DNA of 64,000 nucleotides from Chromobacterium haemolyticum (GTDB lineage Bacteria; Pseudomonadota; Gammaproteobacteria; Burkholderiales; Chromobacteriaceae): positions 1-64,000 of the forward strand of contig NZ_MUKU01000020.1 of NCBI RefSeq assembly GCF_002081825.1, read 5' to 3'. The position numbers were made by a program, and so were the translations under genes. Every line of letters starts with the position of its first letter. The first letter of the stretch is position 1. A model generated the notes under the pieces. That model was not told the origin of the DNA, ran no database searches, and was given only the letters and a program-made list of their open reading frames with translations. Shown here piece by piece: positions 1 to 9,911 of the stretch.

Positions 1-159
1 CAGCATATTCCATTAGGGGCAGAGGCGACGGCCTCGTCAAAAGCCCGGATGTATGGCTGCAATCCCAACCTTGTTCTTGGCTTAAACAAAAAGATGGCTT
101 GGCAAAAGGGGGCGTCCATGTATGACAGTCTCCCGTTTTGACGGCGCCTGGCTGTCAGA
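1..159. other. Left edge segment, no gene recognised
   Basis: This short piece precedes the transposase stop codon. I see no convincing coding frame in it. It probably contains the left end of the insertion sequence, but I could not match it to the right end as an inverted repeat. Confidence 0.4.
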
Positions 160-1298
160 TCAATTCAAGTTGTCTACCTTCTCCCTCCATTCCCGTTTGC
201 CATCAATAAAGGTTTGTACGGGTGTGCGACCGCAACACATCTTGCCTTGGTGTGTGCGTTCCTGATTGTAGTAGACCAACCAAGTATCCAGATCGGCCTG
301 TAGCTCATCGAGTTCCAGATAGAGCTTCTTGCGGAATGCCACCTGGTAAAACTCCTGCAAGATCGTTTTGTGGAAGCGTTCGCAGATGCCGTTTGTCTGC
401 GGATGCCGCGCACGGGTCTTGGTGTGCTCGATATCATTTACCGCCAAGTACAGCTGGTAATCATGGGTTTCCGGCTTGCCGCAATACTCGGTTCCGCGAT
501 CTGTCAGCATACGCAATACCCCCATCCCATGCTCGGCAAAGAACGGCAACACCCGGTCATTGAGCAGATCCGCCGCGGTGATCGGCGTTTTGGTGGTGTA
601 GAGCTTGGCAAACGCCACCTTGCTGTAGGTATCGACAAAGGTTTGCTGGTAAATCCGCCCGACACCTTTGATCGTGCCCACATAGAAGGTGTCCTGCGAG
701 CCTAGATAGCCCGGATGCGATGTTTCAATCTCGCCATGCGCGACATCATCTTCTTGTTTGCGCTCCAGTGCCGCGATCTGCGAATCGGTGAGCACGATGG
801 CTTGTTCAGCTACCAGATGTTCCAGAGCGCGTAGCCGCTGCTTGAACGATGCCAGGTCATGTCGCAGCCAGACTGAGCGCACACCGGAAGGGGAAACGAA
901 CACGCCGCGCTGGCGTAGTTCGTTGCTGACTCGCACTTGCCCATGCGCAGGCTGTTCCGTCGCATAGGCAACGACGGCCGCCTCTATGACGTCGTCTACG
1001 CGGTTCTTGGGATTGGGTTTGCGACGATTGGCATCGAACAACGCCTCGACGCCGCCATCAGCCACTGCGTTCTGGTAGCGGTAAAAAGTATCTCGGGACA
1101 GGCCCATTACCTTGCAGGCCTTGGAGACGTTGCCTAGCTCAGCTGCCAGGTTTAGCAGGCCAATCTTGTGTTTGATGATGTTCTGGTTGAAACTTGCCAT
1201 GGGGTTACTCCTGCGCTTTCGCGCTGTCTTGATGAAGATTCGCACCTCTATCAAAACGGGTAACCCCACCTCTCGGCAAGGCCTGACTGTCAGATCAA
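146..1298. repeat. 18-bp direct repeats at both edges of the IS481 gene
   Basis: GCCTGGCTGTCAGATCAA at 146-163 and GCCTGACTGTCAGATCAA at 1281-1298 differ at one base and lie in the same orientation. The left copy overlaps the transposase stop codon. Because they are direct, not inverted, they are not the usual terminal inverted repeats. The true ends of the element remain unresolved. Confidence 0.5.
160..1200 (-). CDS. IS481-family transposase (DDE/integrase core)
   Basis: A 346-aa transposase. The N-terminal quarter is a helix-turn-helix region (KACKVMGLSRDTFYRYQ). The integrase core follows, with D in FVDTYSKVAF, D in LTDRGTEYCG and E in NGICERFHKTILQEF, which fits the DDE triad of the IS481 family; the C-terminus ends with the usual YYNQERTHQG segment. 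The start at 1200 (MASFNQNII) matches the family; a longer frame to 1269 has no support. It lies just downstream of the giant toxin gene, on the same strand. It looks intact, so the element may be active or recently inserted. Confidence 0.9.
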   Translation of the reverse strand: MASFNQNIIKHKIGLLNLAAELGNVSKACKVMGLSRDTFYRYQNAVADGGVEALFDANRRKPNPKNRVDDVIEAAVVAYATEQPAHGQVRVSNELRQRGVFVSPSGVRSVWLRHDLASFKQRLRALEHLVAEQAIVLTDSQIAALERKQEDDVAHGEIETSHPGYLGSQDTFYVGTIKGVGRIYQQTFVDTYSKVAFAKLYTTKTPITAADLLNDRVLPFFAEHGMGVLRMLTDRGTEYCGKPETHDYQLYLAVNDIEHTKTRARHPQTNGICERFHKTILQEFYQVAFRKKLYLELDELQADLDTWLVYYNQERTHQGKMCCGRTPVQTFIDGKREWREKVDNLN

Positions 1299-1339
1299 GT
1301 CGGAACTTCTACAATTTAGTTTACCCGGAACACTTACAT

Positions 1340-4300
1340 TCAAACAGCCCTCGGACCTAATACCATGGTTATTCTGTTGTACCCTTGAATACGTATCTCT
1401 ACTATCTGTCTGTTAAACTCAGAATACGTGCTTAACATACGTGCAGTTGGCTGTACGTTGGGTGTGGTTAGCATTGCGTTAAATGCATCACTTGGCGGCT
1501 TAAGTTTTACCACTGCGCCTCCAGCCCATTTACTTTTGGGTAATATCAGATCCATTACTCTTTGCGTCTCCGTATTAGCGATCGTTTCCTGGGTGATATA
1601 TTTTATGTTCTGCTGTAATTCCGGACTATCCTTTATAAACTCTCCCTGAAGTTCGTTCATGGGTAATGCATCGGGCTTATCTACGAGTTTTATATCCTTA
1701 TCAAGCTTCCCCCACATCTCGTCCACAACGAGCACTTCGCCATTATCTGATACCCTGAACTCGTAAGCAGGTTTTTCGGCCGACCATACCTTGACATTAA
1801 TATGCTTTCCAGGGATTTTGCTGACGTCCCCTTTATCATTCATAAATTCTACTGAATCTCTATCACTTTCTGGTGGTTTATACGATTCATATCTACTTGT
1901 ATATCGTGTTGTAGTGTCTGGAGACACTTGTTTGCCTTGAGAGGTATAAAATTCATCATATTTCAGCTGGCCTTTCGTTTTTATATCCTCCCATTCCTGA
2001 TAACGAGCACGGAAATGAGTGACGTTGCCGTGGTACCGTCCTTCAGTCGAAGTGAATGTTTTCTTTTTGTCCTCTATTGCACGGATTTCTTCTGCTTTTT
2101 CCAACTTTTCTTCCTTTGTGAATGCAGATATTTTTCTCTCTTTGTCCACTATATTACGTATCTCTGCTGCTCTATCTTGCAGCATTCCATTAGGTTCCTT
2201 GGGAGATTGCGGCCCAAATGTTAGCTGTTCAGAAACGGGGGGAGCGTGAGCTATGGCTGGCTTAGGTGCTACCATTTTGTTGACTGGAGGAAGAGGAGGT
2301 GGTTGTAGCATTTCATTATCGACGCCATTGCCGCTCCCCCTAATATCAAGCGTGAATGTTTCCTCTTCTCCTACTCCAATATGGTTCGTCTCACTCATTA
2401 CTTTGGGCGATGACTTGAATTTAAATTCGTGAGCCTCTGAATTATAAATCCATCCGTAATCATGGGTAGCGGGGGGCTTAAATGCTGAAGGTATCCTGGC
2501 CTCAGCTGCCAAATCTACCGCACCTGTCGCAATGTCGTGCCCAAGCTGCAGGCTCGATATGAATGCTGCAGCATTACCCCCAATACGATCATCCGCGGTC
2601 ATACCATCGATGCTATCATGTACGCCGATGACAATATTGCCAGCGCTGCCGATAACGGGCAGGTAGCCGAAGGAACTATTCCAAAATCCCTTTGCTGATT
2701 TCCAATTTTGCTGAGAAGATCCAAATACCTGAGTTTGATCGGCCCATTTAGCATTCTTTGCGTTAACAGCCTGGTACTTAGATGCAATACCATTGTCACC
2801 ATCCGTTGCTAGGTTGCCATATTTCAACCCATATTCGCCCCCCCGCGACCTTGTATAATTAAATGTCTCTCTAACCGGAATTTGTTGATCTGAGACGAGA
2901 TTGTAATACCCTTCGTACCGAACTTCATTTCCTCTAATCAAATTATCAAGAACATCACCCGCTTTGGGCCAATGGACATCTTTTCCTCCTTGGCTATCAC
3001 TGGCATTGAAACTGTGAAGCAAGTTATCACGATTTTTTTCGGCCCAATTTGCAAAATCATCGTCCCCATGAATTTCGCTAACGGCACCGTTACGCAAATC
3101 AATCAACAATCCCTGATTGGGCCTATGCTCATAATTTCCGTCATACGGTGTGTAAGGAATAAATGCATACCCTGCCAGTGGATAGCCATATACGTTGGGA
3201 ATAATAACTTGTCCATTGTGGTCCAGTGTCCGCGTCACTGCTGCTTGGCCTTCGGAACTCAATTGTTTAAAATTATCCTCATCGCGCAGCAGGCTTCCCA
3301 AGGTTGCCCGCAAAGTATGAGCATCCGCCTCCCCGGAGCGCCGGTCCAGTGTTCCCGTAGAGTCCCTCGTCGGTTTTGCTACATCTTCCTCCCAACGAGC
3401 TTGCAGTTTTTCGCCAATGGATTCTAAATCCTTGACCTTGCGCTCGTCTTCTGGTGATTTGAATTTCTCAGAAGAGAAATTTACTATGCCGCCTTTTTCT
3501 GGCTTATCGTGCACATGGAGACCCGCTGCGATTTCCCATGCCGCGTAGGTGCGCTCGGAGGTACCTTGCAGGTTTTTTGGCGAGTAGAGTCCCGTATAGG
3601 TCTTGTATGTGATCACGATCGGTTCGTTTGGATCGTACCCAGCTGCCATCAAGCCACCGCTGAAATAACCCGCGGGTGTTAGGAACGGTCGAGCGGTCAA
3701 AAATTTAACGTTTCTTTCAGCTTCGCTACCACTTTCTACGCTCGCCAATTGCGTTCTCACGCGATTGCCATAGGCATCTATACGCTGCTCCCGTTCCTGT
3801 TGGGAGAGAGATGAATCTGGCTGCATTTCGCTCGTCCCAAAGATCGTGGAAGCTTGAGATTGAATCGGACCCCACTGCGTTTCCTGAGGTAAGGGATTTT
3901 CATATTGCGACACACTTGTCCCGTCTTCCACGAATTCAAATGCCGGCCCTATTGTCCTGTCTTTCGAGAGACCCTCGAATCGCGTCCGGGATGTTTTTGT
4001 CCCGTCCTGAAGCAGTGATACAGACAAGACAGGCCGCTTGCCGGACAATTTCAGGAATCTTTCTCTCGCCCGATGAGACTTCAACTCAAGGTCATTGTAG
4101 GCGCTTTGCAGGCTCTTCCGCTCATAAAACGGTGTTTGCGGTGTGATTTTAGAATAATAGTCACGCTTATAATCTTCCGCCTTGGCAGCTGCTCGTTCCA
4201 TCTTTTCTTCAGCCCGATGGATAGCGGACAATTTCAGGAATCTTTCTCTCGCCCGATGAGACTTCAACTCAAGGTCATTGTAGGCGCTTTGCAGGCTCTG

Positions 4301-7300
4301 CCGCTCATAAAACGGTGTTTGCGGTGTGATTTTAGAATAATAGTCACGCTTATAATCTTCCGCCTTGGCAGCTGCTCGTTCCATCTTTTCTTCAGCCCGA
4401 TGGATACCGGACAATTTCAGGAATCTTTCTCTCGCCCGATAAGACTTCAACTCAAGGTCATTGTAGGCGCTTTGCAGGCTCTGCCGCTCATAAAACGGTG
4501 TTTGCGGTGTGATTTTAGAATAATAGTCACGCTTATAATCTTCCGCCTTGGCAGCTGCTCGTTCCATCTTTTTTTCAGCCCGATGGATATCTGCGTCGGT
4601 GATGGTTTTCTTCTTGCCGGACAATTTCAGGAATCTTTCTCTCGCCCGATAAGACTTCAACTCAAGGTCATTGTAGGCGCTTTGCAGGCTCTGCCGCTCA
4701 TGAAACGGTGTTTGCGGTGTGATTTTAGAATAATAGTCACGCTTATAATCTTCCGCCTTGGCAGCTGCTCGTTCCATCTTTTTTTCAGCCCGCTGGATAT
4801 CTGCGTCGATGATGGTTTTCTTCTTCTTCGGGGCTGCCGGCCCGGTTAAATCAGCATTATTCTCCGGCGAATAAAGGATACCGCTGTGTTCATCTTTGTC
4901 CATGCCATCCAATGGGCTGTCAATGAGTTTGTCACTCAAACCCATTGCTTCGGTCAAGGCGCTCTTCTGCTCCACACCAAGGCCCAGTAACCGGAGAATG
5001 AACTCGATCACATTCGACAGAATAGTACTATCCACAGTCCTTATGGATTTCAGGTGATCGATGAAGTCGCTCTCGCCGGAGTATAGCCCGGCCACGAACT
5101 CATCCATGCTTTCCAGGTAATGCAAAGTATTTTTATCATTCCCCTTATAAGCGTCCTTTGCTTTCTGGCGTAGGGCATCGATCTGTGCGGTCCATTGACC
5201 ATGTTCTGATTCCGGATTCTCCCGTGCGTACCACAACTTATGTGCAGTCAGACTGTGGGCAATTTCGTGCATCCTTTCCCAGTCAGGTGAGTTAGCGCCT
5301 ATCTTGATCGATTGGGTGGATAGATTGTAATGGGCACGCACCTTGCGGTTCGACTGCTCTATCTGAACATCATCATCGCCAAGCTGCGCCAGCAAGCGCT
5401 GTGCCATAGTCCGAATCTTTCGGTCTGAGGACTCATTTGCCATACGCTTCAACTCGTCTTTGGCGCTCAACCCAATGATATCCTCATCGCCTTCTTCTTT
5501 TTCACTCGCAACCTCCGATGTCGATTCGGGTTTTTCCTGTGCGGCATTGAGCAATGCGTCGGTATAGGCTTCGGCCGCCATTCTGCTTCCCACATCCAGC
5601 GCACTCCAGGGAGCTTCTCCTATAATATCCTTCGCTATTTGTTTTGCCGCACCTTTCAGCCCTCCCTCGTAAACATCTAGTGCAATCGAGGCAACCCCCA
5701 GCATCTCTGCCAGCCCCGGTGGAAGCGATAGCACTAGTTTGATTGCTGCTGTCTTAACACTCTCCCTTGCATATTCCCATTTCTCATCACTCACATCCCC
5801 CTCGCCACTCCGAATACCTTGTTGCCCCCTGCGGTTAATCCATGCCACTTTGGCTCCCGTAATGGCACCTTTAATGACAACTTTCATGGTAATACGCACA
5901 GGTAATGTGGCCAGATCCAGTCCCAGCTTTATGGGCAGGAAGGCCGCTGCCATAAAGCCCGTTCTGACCAGTTTTCTTCGCGACCAGTCTCTTATCGCCC
6001 GGTCTGTGCTTTTCATCCCTGCCAGTATCTCGGCCATGGTCACGGGGTAAAGTGTCGTGCCTTCAGCAGCATTTCTCACTTCAATTCGTAGCCGCTGAAG
6101 AAGACGTTCGCCGTCCGGGTCGGTGTCTTTGGACAACAGGGGAAGATAGTCCTTCAGCACCTCAAAGAACAAGATGTCATATTGCGTTTCGGCCTGCTCC
6201 CTGTCTTCCGGTGAAAGCTCTGCCAGATAGAGCTGTTTTTCCGACTCTGACAACACCCCCATCCGTCTTGCCAGCATGCCATGGCGAGAAAAGTTATTGA
6301 TCGACCGCCCTGTCGCCTGGGTGATGCTGGTTTTCAGCTCATCTTTTACGTGCCCCAGATCCCGCGTCCATTTCACCACCTTCTTGTCTAACTCTTTACC
6401 ACCCGCCACACCGTGTTCGGAAAGACGCACTGCAACTTGCTTCAGACCCTTTTCGATGCCAGCCAGTGTGTCGACAAACGCTTTTATCTGTGCATCAAAG
6501 TCACTGATGATGGACGCCGATTGCGGATCTTGAGGCGCCTCGCTTAATGGCGTTCTCAGCTGCGATAAAAAGGCGTTTTTCCCAGGATCCCCCGCCAGTG
6601 CCGTGAGGTTCACTAGCGTTTCCTGCAGCTGCTTTCTTGATTCTTCGGCTTTTTCCTTCCACCTGGCCGATTCAGCCGCCAGCTTCGCATCCAGGATCTG
6701 GTTGGCCTTCACCTGGGATAATTCATTACTGAGCCCACTGTCCAGTTCCACCGCATGTTGTAATGGACGGGCAGCCTGTTGCACTTTATATATATTAGAT
6801 ACGGTTTGCTGAATTTTATCCGAAAGGATCATGCCTGCCTGAAAGACCGCCTCGTTGGTTTTACGGGTTGCCTCATTCGTTTCGTAGTCATTGCCGTAGG
6901 GCAATGCATGTGCAGCACGGTGCTTATTTTTTTCTGCCTTATCAGACAACATGGCAAAAATATCCTTTACCCCCAGCGCTTTCTTCTTCCCCGCTTTTGC
7001 TGCTGTTATCAGGGGGTGGATGGCTTTTTTCGACAAGTCCTTTATTTCTTCTGTTACTTCTTTTTTTTGTTTGGGTAATTTGAAAGCATCGGGAAGCATC
7101 GCTGCCGAAGGCCGAATACTTTTCCCTACCACCTTAATGTCTTTGACAACCCTAGGCAAGACTTTACAGACATCACGGAGGTACTCGGCGAGCCTGTTGA
7201 CCTCGTTGTCTTCATGTGTCTTCTTTGCATAATTATCGACCAGTTTTATGCCGCTCAGCAGTTTCTTCGCCTGGCCCGTCAGCTTCTCGCTCAGTGCTTC

Positions 7301-8083
7301 ACGCTTCTGTCTCTCATCCCAGGTTGCCGAGTTCACTATTCTGCTAAATTTTATGTTCTCGGGATTGTCTTTGGTCAGGTTTCCACGTGTTTGAGCCTTG
7401 GCGTAGCTGCCCATGGAGCTGTCTGCATCTATTGGGGAAAGCTTATCGCGGAGATTACGGGAGGATTCCTCCAGAAAATCTTGCCATGATGAAAAATTTT
7501 CGTGATTGTCATTGGCGATTTGGATGAGATCCAGCGTCCCGGAGAGATACCCCGCCATCCTGTTGGCATGTTTAATCGCCTCATAATATTCCTGGGCATC
7601 TTCATCCCCCCCCTCCTCATGCAGGGCTAACTTGAATTTGACATATTCCAGGGAGTGGGCATACAGCCCTTTCTCTTTCTGGAACAGCCTGAGCTTATCC
7701 AAAAAGGCCTCTGCTGGCTGTCGCAGCTGCTCCACCCACCGCTGCAGCGGTTGTCTCAATGTTTGCATCGACCTCAGTTGTGACTGTAATGCATCGATGT
7801 CGGCGGCTTTGGGAAACAACATGTTGTGGCCGAACTGCTGAAATTCGAGGAACTCGGGAAGGTATTTGCTGAAAGTGGCCTTTAGGCGCGCCCTCGGCGC
7901 TTCCATGTCAGGTCCGGATGCCTCGCCAGGAGGCGTGGGGGGCAATGCCCACGGCCCCCCCCCCGGAGCGGACACCTGCTCAGTAGTGGAAGTATTTTCA
8001 AATCCTTCCTCTTCGTCCGATTCGGCGGATATTTTTTTTGATGTAACATCAGGCTTGTTTATAGCCTCATACACGAAATTCAT
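1340..8083 (-). CDS. Giant toxin-like protein (2247 aa), putative eCIS payload with HExxH motif
   Basis: I do not recognise the full-length family. The start has a good ribosome site (GAGAGG, about 7 nt upstream). Residues 20-65 are acidic, then Pro/Gly-rich; residues 70-690 are mostly charged helical sequence. Hydrophobic stretches lie at about 700-750 and 775-820. HEIAH at residues 939-943, with Glu995 in DEFVAGLYS, fits a gluzincin-type zinc metallopeptidase. Residues about 1094-1347 hold four copies of a 61-aa helical repeat. The C-terminal 900 residues look like toxin-type sequence of unknown fold. The gene is last in the leftward set after the loading ATPase and cap genes, and is AT-richer than the backbone. 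Delivery by the neighbouring injection system is inferred from position and size; a self-standing toxin is the alternative. Confidence 0.6.
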   Translation of the reverse strand: MNFVYEAINKPDVTSKKISAESDEEEGFENTSTTEQVSAPGGGPWALPPTPPGEASGPDMEAPRARLKATFSKYLPEFLEFQQFGHNMLFPKAADIDALQSQLRSMQTLRQPLQRWVEQLRQPAEAFLDKLRLFQKEKGLYAHSLEYVKFKLALHEEGGDEDAQEYYEAIKHANRMAGYLSGTLDLIQIANDNHENFSSWQDFLEESSRNLRDKLSPIDADSSMGSYAKAQTRGNLTKDNPENIKFSRIVNSATWDERQKREALSEKLTGQAKKLLSGIKLVDNYAKKTHEDNEVNRLAEYLRDVCKVLPRVVKDIKVVGKSIRPSAAMLPDAFKLPKQKKEVTEEIKDLSKKAIHPLITAAKAGKKKALGVKDIFAMLSDKAEKNKHRAAHALPYGNDYETNEATRKTNEAVFQAGMILSDKIQQTVSNIYKVQQAARPLQHAVELDSGLSNELSQVKANQILDAKLAAESARWKEKAEESRKQLQETLVNLTALAGDPGKNAFLSQLRTPLSEAPQDPQSASIISDFDAQIKAFVDTLAGIEKGLKQVAVRLSEHGVAGGKELDKKVVKWTRDLGHVKDELKTSITQATGRSINNFSRHGMLARRMGVLSESEKQLYLAELSPEDREQAETQYDILFFEVLKDYLPLLSKDTDPDGERLLQRLRIEVRNAAEGTTLYPVTMAEILAGMKSTDRAIRDWSRRKLVRTGFMAAAFLPIKLGLDLATLPVRITMKVVIKGAITGAKVAWINRRGQQGIRSGEGDVSDEKWEYARESVKTAAIKLVLSLPPGLAEMLGVASIALDVYEGGLKGAAKQIAKDIIGEAPWSALDVGSRMAAEAYTDALLNAAQEKPESTSEVASEKEEGDEDIIGLSAKDELKRMANESSDRKIRTMAQRLLAQLGDDDVQIEQSNRKVRAHYNLSTQSIKIGANSPDWERMHEIAHSLTAHKLWYARENPESEHGQWTAQIDALRQKAKDAYKGNDKNTLHYLESMDEFVAGLYSGESDFIDHLKSIRTVDSTILSNVIEFILRLLGLGVEQKSALTEAMGLSDKLIDSPLDGMDKDEHSGILYSPENNADLTGPAAPKKKKTIIDADIQRAEKKMERAAAKAEDYKRDYYSKITPQTPFHERQSLQSAYNDLELKSYRARERFLKLSGKKKTITDADIHRAEKKMERAAAKAEDYKRDYYSKITPQTPFYERQSLQSAYNDLELKSYRARERFLKLSGIHRAEEKMERAAAKAEDYKRDYYSKITPQTPFYERQSLQSAYNDLELKSHRARERFLKLSAIHRAEEKMERAAAKAEDYKRDYYSKITPQTPFYERKSLQSAYNDLELKSHRARERFLKLSGKRPVLSVSLLQDGTKTSRTRFEGLSKDRTIGPAFEFVEDGTSVSQYENPLPQETQWGPIQSQASTIFGTSEMQPDSSLSQQEREQRIDAYGNRVRTQLASVESGSEAERNVKFLTARPFLTPAGYFSGGLMAAGYDPNEPIVITYKTYTGLYSPKNLQGTSERTYAAWEIAAGLHVHDKPEKGGIVNFSSEKFKSPEDERKVKDLESIGEKLQARWEEDVAKPTRDSTGTLDRRSGEADAHTLRATLGSLLRDEDNFKQLSSEGQAAVTRTLDHNGQVIIPNVYGYPLAGYAFIPYTPYDGNYEHRPNQGLLIDLRNGAVSEIHGDDDFANWAEKNRDNLLHSFNASDSQGGKDVHWPKAGDVLDNLIRGNEVRYEGYYNLVSDQQIPVRETFNYTRSRGGEYGLKYGNLATDGDNGIASKYQAVNAKNAKWADQTQVFGSSQQNWKSAKGFWNSSFGYLPVIGSAGNIVIGVHDSIDGMTADDRIGGNAAAFISSLQLGHDIATGAVDLAAEARIPSAFKPPATHDYGWIYNSEAHEFKFKSSPKVMSETNHIGVGEEETFTLDIRGSGNGVDNEMLQPPPLPPVNKMVAPKPAIAHAPPVSEQLTFGPQSPKEPNGMLQDRAAEIRNIVDKERKISAFTKEEKLEKAEEIRAIEDKKKTFTSTEGRYHGNVTHFRARYQEWEDIKTKGQLKYDEFYTSQGKQVSPDTTTRYTSRYESYKPPESDRDSVEFMNDKGDVSKIPGKHINVKVWSAEKPAYEFRVSDNGEVLVVDEMWGKLDKDIKLVDKPDALPMNELQGEFIKDSPELQQNIKYITQETIANTETQRVMDLILPKSKWAGGAVVKLKPPSDAFNAMLTTPNVQPTARMLSTYSEFNRQIVEIRIQGYNRITMVLGPRAV
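4043..4801 (-). repeat. Four near-identical 183-bp tandem repeats inside the toxin gene
   Basis: Unit ends fall at 4043, 4226, 4409 and 4619. The period is 183 bp (61 aa), with an extra 27 bp (linker KKKTITDAD) between the first and second protein copies. Each unit encodes a charged helical block beginning HRAE(K/E)KMERAAAKAEDY and ending ARERFLKLS. Copies differ at only a few bases, so expansion is recent or homogenised. Confidence 0.95.
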
Positions 8084-8254
8084 TTAAGTACCTCTCGAGC
8101 ATTTGAACAATCAATTTGTATTACCAAAAAAACAATTCTTCGAACAGTCCGCATCGGCCTGACTGAATCGCCCCGGCTTCTCTAGACACTTGTGAGCCGT
8201 TGGAAATATTGCTTCTCACACACTACTAATGTGTGATCGGGTAATCGAGACATA

Positions 8255-9001
8255 TCAATCAAGCCCCTTCAAAACAGAGACAGTCAAGCCCAGTCTGAGC
8301 ATCCATACTTTAAATTCATTGATGTCAGTGTCGTCGAGTGGGGTTTCATGGTAATTACTAGCTGACGATGGTTGCTCCGCCTTGTCGACCTTTTTATTCT
8401 CCTCGCTTTTGTTGATATTAATTTTCGATTGTAGCTCTTTTTTGTTTTCTGACGTCCAGTGGTTGCCGAGAGCCTGGGACGCTGTAGGTCCAATGTTCGC
8501 AGGTGTACTTGCCATTGACGAGTGAATGCTGTTATTTTGCGGAAGCTCATTGTAGAGTTTAAAAGCTGTAGTAGCGTTGCTTGTTAAATTCACGAGTAGC
8601 TTTATGAGTGTTGCTTTAGGAGGAGGCGTCGTATATATTTCTTCCGCTTCCCGTGAGCTATTTTTCAGATCATGTATGTTTAATCCCAGCAATGTTTTTT
8701 GGTTTTCCATTCGAATAGACGGCATATCATTTTCAATACCCGTGTCGTCACCATAGGCTGGTTGCTCGGATTTGCGTACTGTAGCGAGAAAGGCAGTAAT
8801 GCCAGCAATGCTAGTGATGATGCCCGCCCACCCTTTTCTACCGAGATTGCAATTTGAAGAGTTGTTGTCGTTGTAGGTGTAGCTGTCGCTATTGATATCA
8901 TCATCTGTCTCAGTTCTTTTAATATCGATTAGGGTATGGTCGACTTGCTCGTCGTTTTTCTTTTTAGAATCGTCTTCTAAAAGTTTTTTACTATCATGCA
9001 T
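8255..9001 (-). CDS. Unrecognised 248-aa protein with one hydrophobic segment, eCIS-linked
   Basis: No family recognised. The first 50 residues are rich in Asp, Lys and Asn. A hydrophobic stretch at about residues 57-76 (GWAGIITSIAGITAFLATV) could span a membrane. The rest is polar and low-complexity, with a short hydrophobic end (WMLRLGLTVSVLKGLD). The gene sits between the cap gene and the giant toxin on the same strand, with 171 bp to the toxin start and 241 bp to the cap gene end. The start has no strong ribosome site. It may be a small payload, a loading helper or a toxin partner; these are inferences from context only. Confidence 0.5.
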   Translation of the reverse strand: MHDSKKLLEDDSKKKNDEQVDHTLIDIKRTETDDDINSDSYTYNDNNSSNCNLGRKGWAGIITSIAGITAFLATVRKSEQPAYGDDTGIENDMPSIRMENQKTLLGLNIHDLKNSSREAEEIYTTPPPKATLIKLLVNLTSNATTAFKLYNELPQNNSIHSSMASTPANIGPTASQALGNHWTSENKKELQSKININKSEENKKVDKAEQPSSASNYHETPLDDTDINEFKVWMLRLGLTVSVLKGLD

Positions 9002-9242
9002 TTTGTGGTCTTGGTAAGTGAATGAAGCTGGGTTGAAATTGGCTCTATGTTGTGTTTGTTGCTTAAGATTTTCTCTTGTAAATGGGGAGTCAAGAGTATA
9101 AGATGCACGACAAGTTTTGGATGACGTTGTTTTAAAAGTTAGTCATGCATGAGCGCACTAGGGGGTGAGTGGTTATGGCGGCGGCCCGAAACTCTTTGGC
9201 CGTATATTCCTGGTTGTACCCTTTGTGCCGGTTTTAATTTGC

Positions 9243-9902
9243 CTATTCTATATTGTTTATTGCAGAATTTTTTTCTGGTGTCGATTTTTGCAATTCTAAC
9301 CACCAGCCTGCTGCTTCTAATGTGTCATAGGTCTCATTCAGATCCGTTAGTCGTAGCGGCACCGTCACCGAGTAGTTAAGACAAAGCCGCGGCTTATTGC
9401 CCAACGCCTGCCAAAAATGACTCAGATTGCGCAACTCCTGCGGTGTGATCACTCGGGTGTAAGCGCCGGGCATCCCCTTCAATTCCCGATTGTTGACCAA
9501 TGCATTCAACACCTGATTCATCGTGATCAAAGCCGGGCTGTCGTAATGGGAGGTGATGCCATAGCCCGCCGTTTCGGGTTTGGCTTCCCAATAGGTAATC
9601 AAATAGTCGCATTTGATATTGACCTGGCCGGCGGCCATGGCGCCGTTGTTGAACTGTCGGGTGATGCCGGTGCGCAGTTCCAGATCTTCTTGAATGCCAT
9701 ACAGAAATAGGCTGACGGTTGGCTGGGCTGGTGGAGTATCCGGGTCAGGCATATCGAAGCAAATCTTGACGGCGTCTCCGGGCAAGTAGGCTTTGACTGC
9801 GGCTTCCAGTTTCTGGTTGAGTGTCTCCAGCACTTTATCGCTGTCGATCCCGGGTTTATCGTTGAATGCGTTGGAGGTAGCTGTTGTGTAATGCGAATTC
9901 AT
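9243..9902 (-). CDS. eCIS tail terminator/cap protein, Pvc16/Afp16-like (DUF4255)
   Basis: 219 aa. The N-terminal region with PTVSLFLYGIQEDLELRTG, followed by a segment on a reported tail partner (CDYLITYWE) and a C-terminal VTVPLRL strand, is typical of the DUF4255 domain of Afp16/Pvc16. These proteins cap the tube and sheath at the end opposite the baseplate and stop polymerisation. The start is 9 nt after the ATPase stop, so the two are co-transcribed. In the Serratia and Photorhabdus clusters this gene is the last of the main operon; here it is moved next to the tube gene and transcribed away from it. Confidence 0.85.
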   Translation of the reverse strand: MNSHYTTATSNAFNDKPGIDSDKVLETLNQKLEAAVKAYLPGDAVKICFDMPDPDTPPAQPTVSLFLYGIQEDLELRTGITRQFNNGAMAAGQVNIKCDYLITYWEAKPETAGYGITSHYDSPALITMNQVLNALVNNRELKGMPGAYTRVITPQELRNLSHFWQALGNKPRLCLNYSVTVPLRLTDLNETYDTLEAAGWWLELQKSTPEKNSAINNIE

Positions 9903-9911
9903 GGGGTGTCC

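Noticed and set aside
146-1298. Treating the TGTCAGATCAA copies as IS terminal inverted repeats
   Set aside because: They are in direct orientation, so they cannot be the inverted ends.
4043-4801. CRISPR-like array
   Set aside because: The 183-bp units are contiguous, in frame and coding, with no unique spacers.
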